Assembly: GCA_023459275.1 (NCBI GenBank) | Contig: JAEWVC010000105.1 | Location: forward strand, 1 to 64,000 | Source: Bacillota bacterium | GTDB taxonomy: Bacteria > Bacillota > Clostridia > Christensenellales > Aristaeellaceae | Length of the DNA: 64,000 nucleotides | Direction: 5' to 3' | In this document: piece after piece, positions 25,876-33,337 of the stretch | Layout of the letters: each line of letters begins with the position of its first letter | Numbering within the stretch: the first letter of the stretch is position 1 | Notes under the pieces: generated by a model | Database searches by the model: none | The model's input: the letters and a program-made list of their open reading frames with translations, nothing else | Told to the model about the DNA's origin: nothing | Translations under genes and position numbers: made by a program

Positions 25876-26847
25876 TCAGTCCGGCGGGAGGATATCCGCC
25901 GCCTCCCAGTTTTCCCGCTCAAAAAGCTCCTGAAGCCGGGCGATGAACGCGCCGGCGGCCAGGCTGGGCTTCGTGTAGCGCCGGTAGCCCACAAACAGCG
26001 TTTCCGGCTCCTTGCCGGCCAGCGGGAACCGGGACAGCCCCGTATCCACATCCGCGCAATGGCGAATAAACGCACTTTTGAGAAACATTTCCGGCACCGC
26101 CGTCATCCCCAGCCCCAATGCGGAGAGGGAAAGCGCCGTTTGAATGTTCTCCGTCTCCAGCAGGATGTTGGGTGTGATGCCCTCCGCGTCCAGCGCCTCA
26201 TTTAGCGCCGAACGGACGCGGTCCCCGCGCTTGAGCATGATAAAGGGAAAATCCCGCAGGCCGGACAGGTGCACCCCGCCGTGAAAGGATTTGCGCGCCT
26301 GCTCCGCGTACCCGCCGAAGCCCTCCTCCAGAAACCGGTTGGGAACGGTGAGGAAAATCCTCTCCTTCATGAGCGGAATGGTTTGCGCAATGCCTTCCAG
26401 CTTCGGATCGGTGGCGATCACCAGATCGATTTCCCCCTGCTGCATCAGCTCGTAAAGGGTGTGGGTGCTGCCTTCCTTGAGGGTGATTTCGATCAGCGGG
26501 TACTCCGGATGGTACCTGGGCAGGATGTAGGGCAGCAGCGCCTGCCCCCGTGTGTAGGAAATGCCTATGCGCAGCTCGCCGCGCACCATGCCGGTGATTT
26601 CGGAGATTTCGTCGCCCAGCTGCCGGCGGATCTCCAGCATTTTTTTCGCCGCCTCCTCCAGGCGCTTGCCCGCATAGGTCAGTTTGCACACGGGCGAACG
26701 CGTAAACAGCTCCACCCCCAGTTCATCCTCAAGCCCGGCGATGTGGGCGCTGAGCGCCTGCTGTGAAATGTACAGCTGGGCGGCGGCTTTCGTAAAATTC
26801 AATTCCTCGGCCACGGCCAGAAAATACCGGAGCTTTAAAAAATTCAT
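25876..26847 (-). CDS. LysR-family transcriptional regulator
   Basis: A 323-aa DNA-binding regulator. Residues 1-60 form the LysR winged helix (LRYFLAVAEELNFTKAAAQLY, SQQALSAHIAGLEDELGVELF) and residues about 90-300 the periplasmic-binding-like effector domain (RGELRIGISYTRG). The ATG follows AAGGAGAGG. It is transcribed divergently from the 2-oxoacid oxidoreductase operon across 133 nt containing a perfect LysR-type dyad. It most likely controls that operon in response to a metabolite and may also affect the opp operon downstream. The ligand is unknown. Confidence 0.85.
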   Translation of the reverse strand: MNFLKLRYFLAVAEELNFTKAAAQLYISQQALSAHIAGLEDELGVELFTRSPVCKLTYAGKRLEEAAKKMLEIRRQLGDEISEITGMVRGELRIGISYTRGQALLPYILPRYHPEYPLIEITLKEGSTHTLYELMQQGEIDLVIATDPKLEGIAQTIPLMKERIFLTVPNRFLEEGFGGYAEQARKSFHGGVHLSGLRDFPFIMLKRGDRVRSALNEALDAEGITPNILLETENIQTALSLSALGLGMTAVPEMFLKSAFIRHCADVDTGLSRFPLAGKEPETLFVGYRRYTKPSLAAGAFIARLQELFERENWEAADILPPD

Positions 26848-26902
26848 ACCCTTTGCCTCTCCTTGCGCCCTTTGTCAGATCCAGTATATCACAATAAAAT
26901 GG

Positions 26903-26917
26903 TTGTCGGAATGACAA
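26903..26917. promoter_or_regulatory. LysR-type operator (perfect TTGTC-N5-GACAA dyad)
   Basis: The dyad TTGTCGGAATGACAA lies midway between the LysR gene and the ferredoxin gene and fits the T-N11-A rule. A weak plus-strand promoter (TTTTCT, 17 nt, TAGACT) lies about 15 nt downstream, the normal place for LysR activation. Confidence 0.6.
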
Positions 26918-26980
26918 AATGAAAACTGTTTTTTCTTGTTATATATCCTGTGCTAGACTGTGCCCGAAGGAGGCTTCCGG

Positions 26981-27178
26981 ATGAAACGACTGCAATTCAA
27001 CCCGCTCTTTTGCAAAGGCTGCGGCATTTGCGTTGCGTTTTGCCCCAAGGGAGCGTTGGAGTTAAAAGGTGGGAAGGCCGCGCTCAAAGAGCAGGCCGGC
27101 TGCGTGTTGTGCGGGCTGTGCGAGCAGCGCTGCCCGGATTATGCCGTGTTCCTGCGGGAAGAGGAGAAGGAAGCATGA
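26981..27178 (+). CDS. korD: 2-oxoacid:ferredoxin oxidoreductase, ferredoxin-like delta subunit
   Basis: A 65-aa iron-sulfur subunit carrying electrons between the catalytic subunits and free ferredoxin. Two [4Fe-4S] motifs are complete: CKGCGICVAFCP and CVLCGLCEQRCP. The ATG follows GAAGGAGG with a 7-nt spacer; the open frame starts 7 codons earlier. Its TGA overlaps the next ATG. It is the first gene of the six-to-seven-gene operon running to 32087. Confidence 0.88.
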   Translation: MKRLQFNPLFCKGCGICVAFCPKGALELKGGKAALKEQAGCVLCGLCEQRCPDYAVFLREEEKEA

Positions 27179-28305
27179 GCGGAACGAGGTTAATGCAGGG
27201 CAACGAAGCTTGCGTGGCAGGCGCCATCGCGGCCGGTATGCGCTTTTTTGCCGGCTATCCCATCACGCCCTCCACGGAAATCGCGGAGGGATGCGCCCTG
27301 TGCCTGCCCCGGGAGGGCGGGACCTTCATCCAGATGGAGGATGAGCTTGCCAGCATCGCCGCGGTGATCGGCGCATCCGCCGCCGGCGTCAAATCCATGA
27401 CCGCCACCAGCGGCCCCGGCTTTTCCCTGATGCAGGAAAACATAGGCTACGCGGCCATAGCTGAGATCCCCTGCGTGATTGTCAACGTGCAGCGATGCGG
27501 CCCCTCCTCCGGGCTTCCCACCTCTCCGGCCCAGGGGGATTATATGCAGGCCAGGTGGGGCACCCACGGGGACCATCCCGCCATCGCCGTCTCTCCCGCC
27601 ACGGTGGAGGAGGCCTATACGCTCATGATCCGGTGCTTTAACCTCTCGGAGCGCTACCGCACGCCGGTGGTCTTTCTGATGGATGAAATCGTAGGCCATC
27701 TGCGGGAGGGCGCATGCCTGCCCGACCCGGCGGAGATCCGCCTGGACGCGCGGCCGGCTTCCTCCGTAAAAGGGATTTACAAGAGTTGCTATCACGTGGC
27801 GGACGGCGAATGGGTCCCCCGCATGAGCCCCTTGGGCGGCGGCGAGCGCTACAACATCACCGGGCTGATCCACGATGAGAGCGGCTTCCCCACCAACGAC
27901 AAAGCCGCCGCGCACAAGCTGGTTACCAGGCTTCTTGACAAAATTGCCTGCAACGCGGACGACATCTGCCAGGTGCAGGAGTACCGGATGGAGGATGCGC
28001 AAATCGCCGTGATTTGTTACGGCGGCACGGTGCGCAGCGCCATGGACGCGGTGGAAAGGGCCCGGGCGGAGGGCATACGCGCGGGGATCTTTCGGCCTGT
28101 TACCGTCTGGCCGTTTCCGGAGGCCGGGCTGAAAGCACGGCTGCCCCAGCTAAAAGGGCTGATCGTAGCGGAGCATAACCACGGCCAGATGCTGCTGGAG
28201 GCGGAGCGCACGGCGGGGCGGCCTATTCGGTTTATTGGGCGGGTCAACGGCACGCTGATCCCGCCGGAGGAGATTTACGCCGCCATCCGGGAGGAAAGCC
28301 TATGA
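27175..28305 (+). CDS. korA: 2-oxoacid:ferredoxin oxidoreductase alpha subunit
   Basis: A 376-aa subunit of a 2-oxoacid (probably 2-oxoglutarate) synthase that oxidatively decarboxylates a 2-oxoacid to acyl-CoA with ferredoxin as acceptor. The N-terminus GNEACVAGAIAAGMRFFAGYPITPSTEIAE and TATSGPGFSLM are typical. The C-terminal domain contains ICYGGTVRSAMDAVE. The start is fixed by an ATGA overlap with the ferredoxin gene. Adjacent sucCD favour 2-oxoglutarate, but branched-chain or aryl 2-oxoacids cannot be excluded. Confidence 0.88.
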   Translation: MSGTRLMQGNEACVAGAIAAGMRFFAGYPITPSTEIAEGCALCLPREGGTFIQMEDELASIAAVIGASAAGVKSMTATSGPGFSLMQENIGYAAIAEIPCVIVNVQRCGPSSGLPTSPAQGDYMQARWGTHGDHPAIAVSPATVEEAYTLMIRCFNLSERYRTPVVFLMDEIVGHLREGACLPDPAEIRLDARPASSVKGIYKSCYHVADGEWVPRMSPLGGGERYNITGLIHDESGFPTNDKAAAHKLVTRLLDKIACNADDICQVQEYRMEDAQIAVICYGGTVRSAMDAVERARAEGIRAGIFRPVTVWPFPEAGLKARLPQLKGLIVAEHNHGQMLLEAERTAGRPIRFIGRVNGTLIPPEEIYAAIREESL

Positions 28306-29126
28306 AGCAGGTCAGCGATCTTATTTACAAATATATGCGCGTGGACCATCTGCCGCACATCTGGTGCCCCGGCTGCGGCAACGGCATCCTGATGCGGGAT
28401 CTCGCCGCGGCCTTCGAAGCTTTGGGGCTTGAGCGGGAGCAGACCGTGGTGGTATCCGGGATCGGCTGCTCCTCCCGGGCGGCCGGCTATTTGGACGTGA
28501 ACACCATCCACACCACCCACGGCCGGGCGCTGGCCTTCGCCACGGGCATCAAGCTGGCAAATCCCGCGCTTCACGTGGTCGTGGTCACCGGCGACGGCGA
28601 CTGCACCGCCATCGGCGGCAACCACCTGATCCACGCGGCGCGGCGCAACATTGATTTGACCGTGGTGGTGTTCAACAACAACATCTACGGCATGACGGGA
28701 GGGCAGTACTCTCCCACCACCCCCACGGGCAGCCGCGGAACCACCGCGCCCTACGGCAACATCGACCGCGCCTTCGATATCGCGCGGCTGGCCGAAAGCG
28801 CCGGCGCTTCCTACACGGCCCGGGGAACGGCGTACCACACCCGGGAGACCGTCCACGCCATCGAGGAGGGCATCCGTCACAAGGGTTTTTCTCTGATCGA
28901 CTGCTACAGCATCTGTCCCACCTACTACGGCTCCAAGAATAAATTGGGCGGCCCGGTGGAAATGCTGGCCTGGCAGCGTGACCATGGCGTGTCCGCGAAA
29001 CGCTTCGCGCTCCTTTCCCCAGAGGAGCAGGGGGACAAATTTCCCGTGGGCATCCTCTCGCAGAACGGCTACCCGGAATTTACCGAGCAATATCAAAAAA
29101 TCATCGACGGCTGCAGGGCCAGATAG
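28302..29126 (+). CDS. korB: 2-oxoacid:ferredoxin oxidoreductase beta subunit (TPP-binding)
   Basis: A 274-aa thiamine-diphosphate subunit. It has the N-terminal cluster-type cysteines in HIWCPGCGNG and GIGCSSRA. The TPP motif begins GDGDCTAIGGNH and ends NNNIYGMTGGQ, and THGRALAFATGIKLANP lies between. The start is an ATGA overlap with korA. Size and motifs match 2-oxoglutarate synthase beta subunits. Confidence 0.9.
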   Translation: MKQVSDLIYKYMRVDHLPHIWCPGCGNGILMRDLAAAFEALGLEREQTVVVSGIGCSSRAAGYLDVNTIHTTHGRALAFATGIKLANPALHVVVVTGDGDCTAIGGNHLIHAARRNIDLTVVVFNNNIYGMTGGQYSPTTPTGSRGTTAPYGNIDRAFDIARLAESAGASYTARGTAYHTRETVHAIEEGIRHKGFSLIDCYSICPTYYGSKNKLGGPVEMLAWQRDHGVSAKRFALLSPEEQGDKFPVGILSQNGYPEFTEQYQKIIDGCRAR

Positions 29127-29142
29127 GAAAGGGGCGGCATCC

Positions 29143-29691
29143 ATGGTTCATGACCGGCACGAACTCTGTTTTGCGGGTTCAGGCGGGCAGGGAATGATTT
29201 TGACCAGCATCATCTTTGCGGAAGCGGCACTGCTCAGCGGCAAAAGGGCGGTGCAGTCCCAGATGTACGGGCCGGAAGCCCGGGGGGGAAGCTGCTGCGG
29301 GGAAACCATCATCAGCAGCGGCGATATCTGGTTTTCCAAGCTGGAACACCCCGACCTTCTGCTGGCGCTCAGCCAGGAGGCGCTGGATCAGTATGCCGGC
29401 CGTGTGCGCCGCGGCGGCACCGTTTTGTTTGATGCGGAGCTCAAGGCGCCGCAGAGTGCCCCGGGCGTCCGCTTTATCCGCCTGCCCGTGCTCTATGTCG
29501 CCCGTGAAGAGGTAAAAAACCCTATAACAGCGAATATTGTCGCCGCCGGCGCCATCAACGCCGTGCTGGGCCTGTTTCCCGACGCGGTGCTTAAGGAGGC
29601 TGTCCGCCGCCACGTCCCGGCCCGCACGGAGCAGCTGAATCTAACCGCGCTTGAAGCCGGCAGGCAGCTGGGCTTACAGACCGCGGCATAA
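29143..29691 (+). CDS. korC: 2-oxoacid:ferredoxin oxidoreductase gamma subunit
   Basis: A 182-aa subunit with the standard gamma-domain landmarks: FAGSGGQGMILTSIIFAEAA, SQMYGPEARGGSCCGETIIS and ITANIVAAGAINAVLG. I start at MVHDRHELCF behind AGGAAAGGGG, 16 nt after korB; the frame is open further upstream inside korB. With delta, alpha and beta it completes a four-subunit enzyme. Confidence 0.88.
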   Translation: MVHDRHELCFAGSGGQGMILTSIIFAEAALLSGKRAVQSQMYGPEARGGSCCGETIISSGDIWFSKLEHPDLLLALSQEALDQYAGRVRRGGTVLFDAELKAPQSAPGVRFIRLPVLYVAREEVKNPITANIVAAGAINAVLGLFPDAVLKEAVRRHVPARTEQLNLTALEAGRQLGLQTAA

Positions 29692-29701
29692 GGAGCATCC
29701 C

Positions 29702-30871
29702 GTGAAGATACATGAATACCAGGCCAAGGAGCTGCTTTCCGCCTACGGCGTGCCCGTGCCCAAGCAGCATCTGGCGGCAACCCCGGAGGAAGCCGTGCTG
29801 GCCGCCCGGGACTTTGGCGGCAGGTGCGTTGTCAAGGCGCAGGTGCACGCGGGCGGGCGGGGCAAGGCCGGCGGCGTCCTGTTGGCTGAAACCGCCGAGC
29901 AGGCGGGGGAAACCGCGCGGTCCTTACTGGGCAGGCGCCTTGTGACCGGGCAGTCCGGCGCGGCGGGATGCCCTGTTAAGCACGTGCTGGTAACTGCCTG
30001 CGCCGACATTGAAAGCGAGTATTATGTTGCCATCGCGTTAAGTGGCGCGCTGGCCTGCCCGGAAATCATCCTCTCGGCGGCGGGCGGCACGGAGATTGAA
30101 ACCCTGGCGGCGGAGCGGCCTGAACAGATCCGCCGCATCGCCGTTGCCCCGGAAACGGGCTATTGCGCATACCATGGCTACGAGGCGGCCCGCCTGCTGG
30201 GGCTCAGCCCGGACCGGAAAAAAGACCTCGCCGCCCTCCTTGGGGGCATGTACCGCCTGTTCACGGAAAAGGACTGCTCGCTGATAGAGCTCAATCCCCT
30301 GGCGGCCATCAGCGGGGGCGGGCTGTGCGCGCTGGATGCGAAGGTAAGCTTTGACGACAACGCGCTCTTTTTGCATCCGGAACTGGAAGTTCTGCGCGAT
30401 CCGGGCCAGGAGGACCCCAACGAGGCGCGGGCCAGGCAGGCGGGCATCAGCTACGTGACTTTGGGCGGCAGCATCGGCTGCCTGGTGAACGGCGCTGGCC
30501 TCGCCATGGCCACCATGGACATGATCAGGAGCCTTGGCGCACAGCCGGCGAATTTTCTGGACGTGGGCGGAAGCGCCACCGCGCAGAAAGTGGCGGAGGC
30601 GTTTTCCCTGCTGCTTAGCGATCCCGGGGTCAAAGTGATCCTTGTCAACATCTTTGGCGGGATCATGCAATGCGACGTGATCGCTTCCGGCATCGTGGAA
30701 GCGGTTGGGCGCACCGGCCTTGAGATCCCCCTGGTGGTGCGCCTCAAGGGCACCCATGTGGCGCAGGGGCGGCAAATCCTTCGTGATTCCGGCCTTTCCA
30801 TCCTGCAGGCCGAAGAGTTCCGGGAGGCCGTGGAAAAAGCGGTGGCGGCGGCCGGAGGTGAAAGCGCATGA
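29702..30871 (+). CDS. sucC: Succinyl-CoA synthetase (ADP-forming) beta subunit
   Basis: A 389-aa ATP-grasp subunit catalysing acyl-CoA + ADP + Pi to acid + CoA + ATP. The N-terminus KIHEYQAKELLSAYGVPVP, the ATP-grasp VVKAQVHAGGRGKAGGV, CSLIELNPL and NFLDVGGSATAQKV are diagnostic. The start is a GTG behind AAGGAG, 10 nt after korC, and the stop overlaps sucD. Position after korDABC suggests substrate-level phosphorylation from the CoA thioester made by that enzyme. Confidence 0.9.
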   Translation: MKIHEYQAKELLSAYGVPVPKQHLAATPEEAVLAARDFGGRCVVKAQVHAGGRGKAGGVLLAETAEQAGETARSLLGRRLVTGQSGAAGCPVKHVLVTACADIESEYYVAIALSGALACPEIILSAAGGTEIETLAAERPEQIRRIAVAPETGYCAYHGYEAARLLGLSPDRKKDLAALLGGMYRLFTEKDCSLIELNPLAAISGGGLCALDAKVSFDDNALFLHPELEVLRDPGQEDPNEARARQAGISYVTLGGSIGCLVNGAGLAMATMDMIRSLGAQPANFLDVGGSATAQKVAEAFSLLLSDPGVKVILVNIFGGIMQCDVIASGIVEAVGRTGLEIPLVVRLKGTHVAQGRQILRDSGLSILQAEEFREAVEKAVAAAGGESA

Positions 30872-31788
30872 GCATCCTGGTGGATGAAAAGACAAAAATT
30901 CTGGTGCAGGGCATCACCGGCCGGCAGGGTGCCTTCCATGCCGAGCGGATGCTTCACTACGGCAGCCGTGTCGTAGGCGGCGTTACCCCGGGCCGGGCCG
31001 GCGCATCCGTGTGCGGGCTGCCCGTGTTTGATACCGTACGCGAGGGCATGGAGCGCACCGGGGCCGACGCCTCCGTGATTTTTGTGCCGCCCGCCTTTGC
31101 GGCCGAAGCCATCCTGGAAGCCGCGGATGCGGGCATCCGCCTGTGCGCCTGCATCACGGAGGGCATCCCCGCGCTTGAGCTTTCCAAGGTCAAGCGGTAT
31201 CTTTCCGGCAGTTCCATGCGGCTGATCGGCCCCAACTGCCCCGGCGTCATCACGCCCGGCGCCTGCAATATGGGCATCCTGCCGGGGGAGATCTGCCTGA
31301 AGGGGCACGTGGGCGTGGTTTCCCGCTCGGGAACCCTCACCTACGAAGCCATCAGCCAGCTGACGGCGCTTGGGATCGGCCAGTCCACCGCGGTGGGCAT
31401 CGGCGGGGATGCCATGCGCGGAACGGGCTTTACGGAGGTGCTGGAGCTGTTTTCCAGGGACGCGGATACCCTTGCCGTGGTGCTGATCGGCGAAATCGGC
31501 GGTGACGGGGAAGAACGCGCCGCGGCGTGGATCAAGGCGCATCCGCAAAAGCCGGTGGCCGCTTTTATCAGCGGGGCCTGCGCGCCGCAGGGCAAGCGCA
31601 TGGGTCACGCGGGGGCTATCATTTCCGGCGGCAGCGGTACGGCGCAGGGGAAGACCGCCGCGCTGCGCGCAGCGGGCGCGGCGGTTGCCCAAACACCGGA
31701 CCGCATCGGCGAGGTGCTGCTGGATGCGCTCCGCCGGGCCGGGATCGAAGAACGCTGCCGCATTCCCCAGCATGTATCCAATTTATAG
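30868..31788 (+). CDS. sucD: Succinyl-CoA synthetase (ADP-forming) alpha subunit
   Basis: A 306-aa subunit with a CoA-binding Rossmann domain (LVQGITGRQGAFHAERML) and the phosphohistidine loop GHAGAIISGGSGTAQGK. GPNCPGVITPG and SRSGTLTYEA are also present. The start is an ATGA overlap with sucC. It is slightly longer than the usual ~290 residues, owing to its C-terminal tail. Confidence 0.9.
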   Translation: MSILVDEKTKILVQGITGRQGAFHAERMLHYGSRVVGGVTPGRAGASVCGLPVFDTVREGMERTGADASVIFVPPAFAAEAILEAADAGIRLCACITEGIPALELSKVKRYLSGSSMRLIGPNCPGVITPGACNMGILPGEICLKGHVGVVSRSGTLTYEAISQLTALGIGQSTAVGIGGDAMRGTGFTEVLELFSRDADTLAVVLIGEIGGDGEERAAAWIKAHPQKPVAAFISGACAPQGKRMGHAGAIISGGSGTAQGKTAALRAAGAAVAQTPDRIGEVLLDALRRAGIEERCRIPQHVSNL

Positions 31789-31808
31789 AAAACAGGAGGA
31801 ACCACCCC

Positions 31809-32087
31809 ATGGCCGCAATCTTTGAAGCACTGATGGTTGTCTGCTTCGGCCTCTCTTGGCCTCTGTCCGTGTACCGGTCCTGGAAATCCCGCACCGCCAA
31901 GGGAAAGAGCCTGTTTTTTGAGGTGTTCATCCTGCTGGGATACATATGCGGGATCACCAGCAAGCTTGTCTCCGGCAAGATCACCTATGTTTTTCTGTTT
32001 TATGTGCTCAATATCCTGATGGTTGCCGCCGATCTTTTGATGTATTTTCGGAACCGAAGGCTGGACAGGAACGCGGCGGGCCTGTGA
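31809..32087 (+). CDS. SemiSWEET/PQ-loop-like three-helix membrane protein
   Basis: A 92-aa protein with three hydrophobic helices and a PQ-loop-like segment SWPLSVYRSWKSRTAKGKS, as in bacterial SemiSWEETs, which dimerise to form a small-solute channel. The ATG follows AACAGGAGGAACC, 20 nt after sucD, so it is probably the last gene of the kor-suc operon. Sugar transport is the known role of the family; export or uptake of an organic acid would fit this operon but is speculation. Confidence 0.65.
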   Translation: MAAIFEALMVVCFGLSWPLSVYRSWKSRTAKGKSLFFEVFILLGYICGITSKLVSGKITYVFLFYVLNILMVAADLLMYFRNRRLDRNAAGL

Positions 32088-32235
32088 AAAGCTTTCCCCT
32101 GGCCGGCGCTGGGGGGTGATTTCCCTTGGGACGGCTGCGCTGCCAACATCACTTCGGGCGGGAGGACATTCACAAAACAGGGACAAGCCAAAGCTATTGC
32201 GGCGCCAATCGTGTGTACTTTGGAAGGCTTATGTA

Positions 32236-32272
32236 TCAGGGGTAGGGTAGGCGCTTGCCTACCCTCCCCTGA
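32236..32272 (+). terminator. Long hairpin after the kor-suc operon
   Basis: A stem of about 16 bp with one bulge (TCAGGGG-AGGGTAGGC / GCCTACCCT-CCCCTGA) around a 4-nt loop GCTT. A U-run is lacking, so it may be a Rho-type or mRNA-protecting 3' end rather than a standard terminator. Confidence 0.5.
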
Positions 32273-32363
32273 TGCTGTCCGGTGCGGGGACATCAACGCA
32301 AGGCTTTTTTGCGGCCGTTAGGGCGCTGTACGGCGGCACCAAAACATCTAGGCAGGGCCTTAT

Positions 32364-32595
32364 AAGGGATTTATACTATTTCGTCCATGGCGGCGAGGGA
32401 TTTTCGATGCAAGGCAAGGAGCCGAAGTGAGGCGCAGCAGCGCTACGCTGAACGGGAGGTGACACAGCCGGCGCCCGTTCAAAATGTTTGAACGGGCGGT
32501 CGCGCAGCGACTTGGTTTCCTTAAGGAAACCAACCTTCCGCGCGAAAAGAACCGCCGCAACGACGAAATAATGTTTGGAAATAGTATTATCCCTT
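32364..32595. repeat. Repeat family A, copy 1 (MITE-like palindromic element)
   Basis: The ends are inverted: AAGGGATTTATACTATTT at left, AAATAGTATTATCCCTT at right. Inside are TTTCGTCC at left and GACGAAATAATGTTTGGA at right, plus the nested palindromes CCCGTTCA-aaatgt-TTGAACGGG and GGTTTCCTTAAGGAAACC. Similar elements occur at 38305-38468 and 52289-52450. Confidence 0.7.
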
Positions 32596-32603
32596 TGCAC
32601 CGG

Positions 32604-32621
32604 TTTACAACACTGTTACAC
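32604..32621 (+). promoter_or_regulatory. PhoP/OmpR-type direct-repeat box upstream of the response regulator
   Basis: TTTACA-N5-GTTACA with 11-nt periodicity, like TT(A/T/C)ACA boxes of PhoP-class regulators. Its 14-nt core ACAACACTGTTACA recurs at 34661-34674 upstream of the exported-protein gene. It lies about 20 nt before TACAAT (32642-32647), which suits autoactivation. Confidence 0.5.
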
Positions 32622-32671
32622 GGCAAACAGAAGGATTGTGCTACAATACCCTTATGGAAGGATGTGGGACT

Positions 32672-33337
32672 GTGGCGCGTGTGCTTGTTGTGGACGACGA
32701 GGCAGCCATCCGGGATCTGATCGCGATGCATCTTCGGCTGGTGGGCCATGAAGCGCTTCCGGCGGAGGATGCAAAGGGCACGGCGGAAGTGCTTCAAAGC
32801 GGCGCCGATATCGCGCTTTTGGACATCCTGCTGCCGGGGGAAGATGGATTTTCCCTGGCGGAAAAATGCTTTCAAAGAGGCGTGCCGGTGATCTTTCTTA
32901 CGGCGAGAACGGCGGTCAGCGACCGGGTGCGCGGCCTGACCATGGGCGCGGATGACTACATCCTGAAACCGTTCGAGCCGGCGGAGATGCTGGCCCGCGT
33001 TGACGCGGTGCTGCGGCGCACTGGCCACCCGCAGGAAATATATGCGGATGGCGGTTTACGGGTGGACTTCCAGGCCCGGATGGTGTGGCACGGCGGGGAA
33101 GCCCTGACGCTTACCGCCCAGGAGTATGACCTTTTGCGGGTGCTGATCACCCAGCGGAACATTGCGCTGAGCCGGGAGCAGCTTCTGCGCATGGCCTGGG
33201 GGTATGACTACGCGGGGGAAACCAGGACGGTGGATGTGCACATCCAGCGGCTTCGGCAAAAGCTGGACACGGACTGTATCGAAACGGTATATAAGTTCGG
33301 CTACCGCTTCACCCCTGTCGGGAGGGAGAAGCCATGA
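32672..33337 (+). CDS. OmpR/PhoB-family response regulator
   Basis: A 221-aa DNA-binding regulator. The receiver has acidic D8-D9, phospho-acceptor D51 in LLDILLPGEDG, the FLTA threonine and YILKPF lysine. The winged-helix output domain (about 125-218) ends RTVDVHIQRLRQKL...YKFGYRF. The GTG start follows GGAAGGATGTGG; an in-frame ATG six codons earlier lacks a ribosome site. It overlaps the kinase gene by 4 nt. Confidence 0.88.
   Translation: MARVLVVDDEAAIRDLIAMHLRLVGHEALPAEDAKGTAEVLQSGADIALLDILLPGEDGFSLAEKCFQRGVPVIFLTARTAVSDRVRGLTMGADDYILKPFEPAEMLARVDAVLRRTGHPQEIYADGGLRVDFQARMVWHGGEALTLTAQEYDLLRVLITQRNIALSREQLLRMAWGYDYAGETRTVDVHIQRLRQKLDTDCIETVYKFGYRFTPVGREKP

Larger units (their letters stand above)
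32088..32671. other. 584-nt intergenic region: terminator hairpin, repeat A copy 1 and response-regulator promoter
   Basis: There is no credible gene. It contains the hairpin at 32236-32272, repeat A1 at 32364-32595, the direct-repeat box at 32604-32621 and a TACAAT -10 element at 32642-32647. Positions 32273-32363 show nothing recognisable. Confidence 0.6.

Noticed and set aside
32364..32595. CRISPR-like repeat or attenuator reading of repeat A1
   Set aside because: There is no regular repeat-spacer pattern; nested palindromes and inverted ends fit a MITE-like element better.
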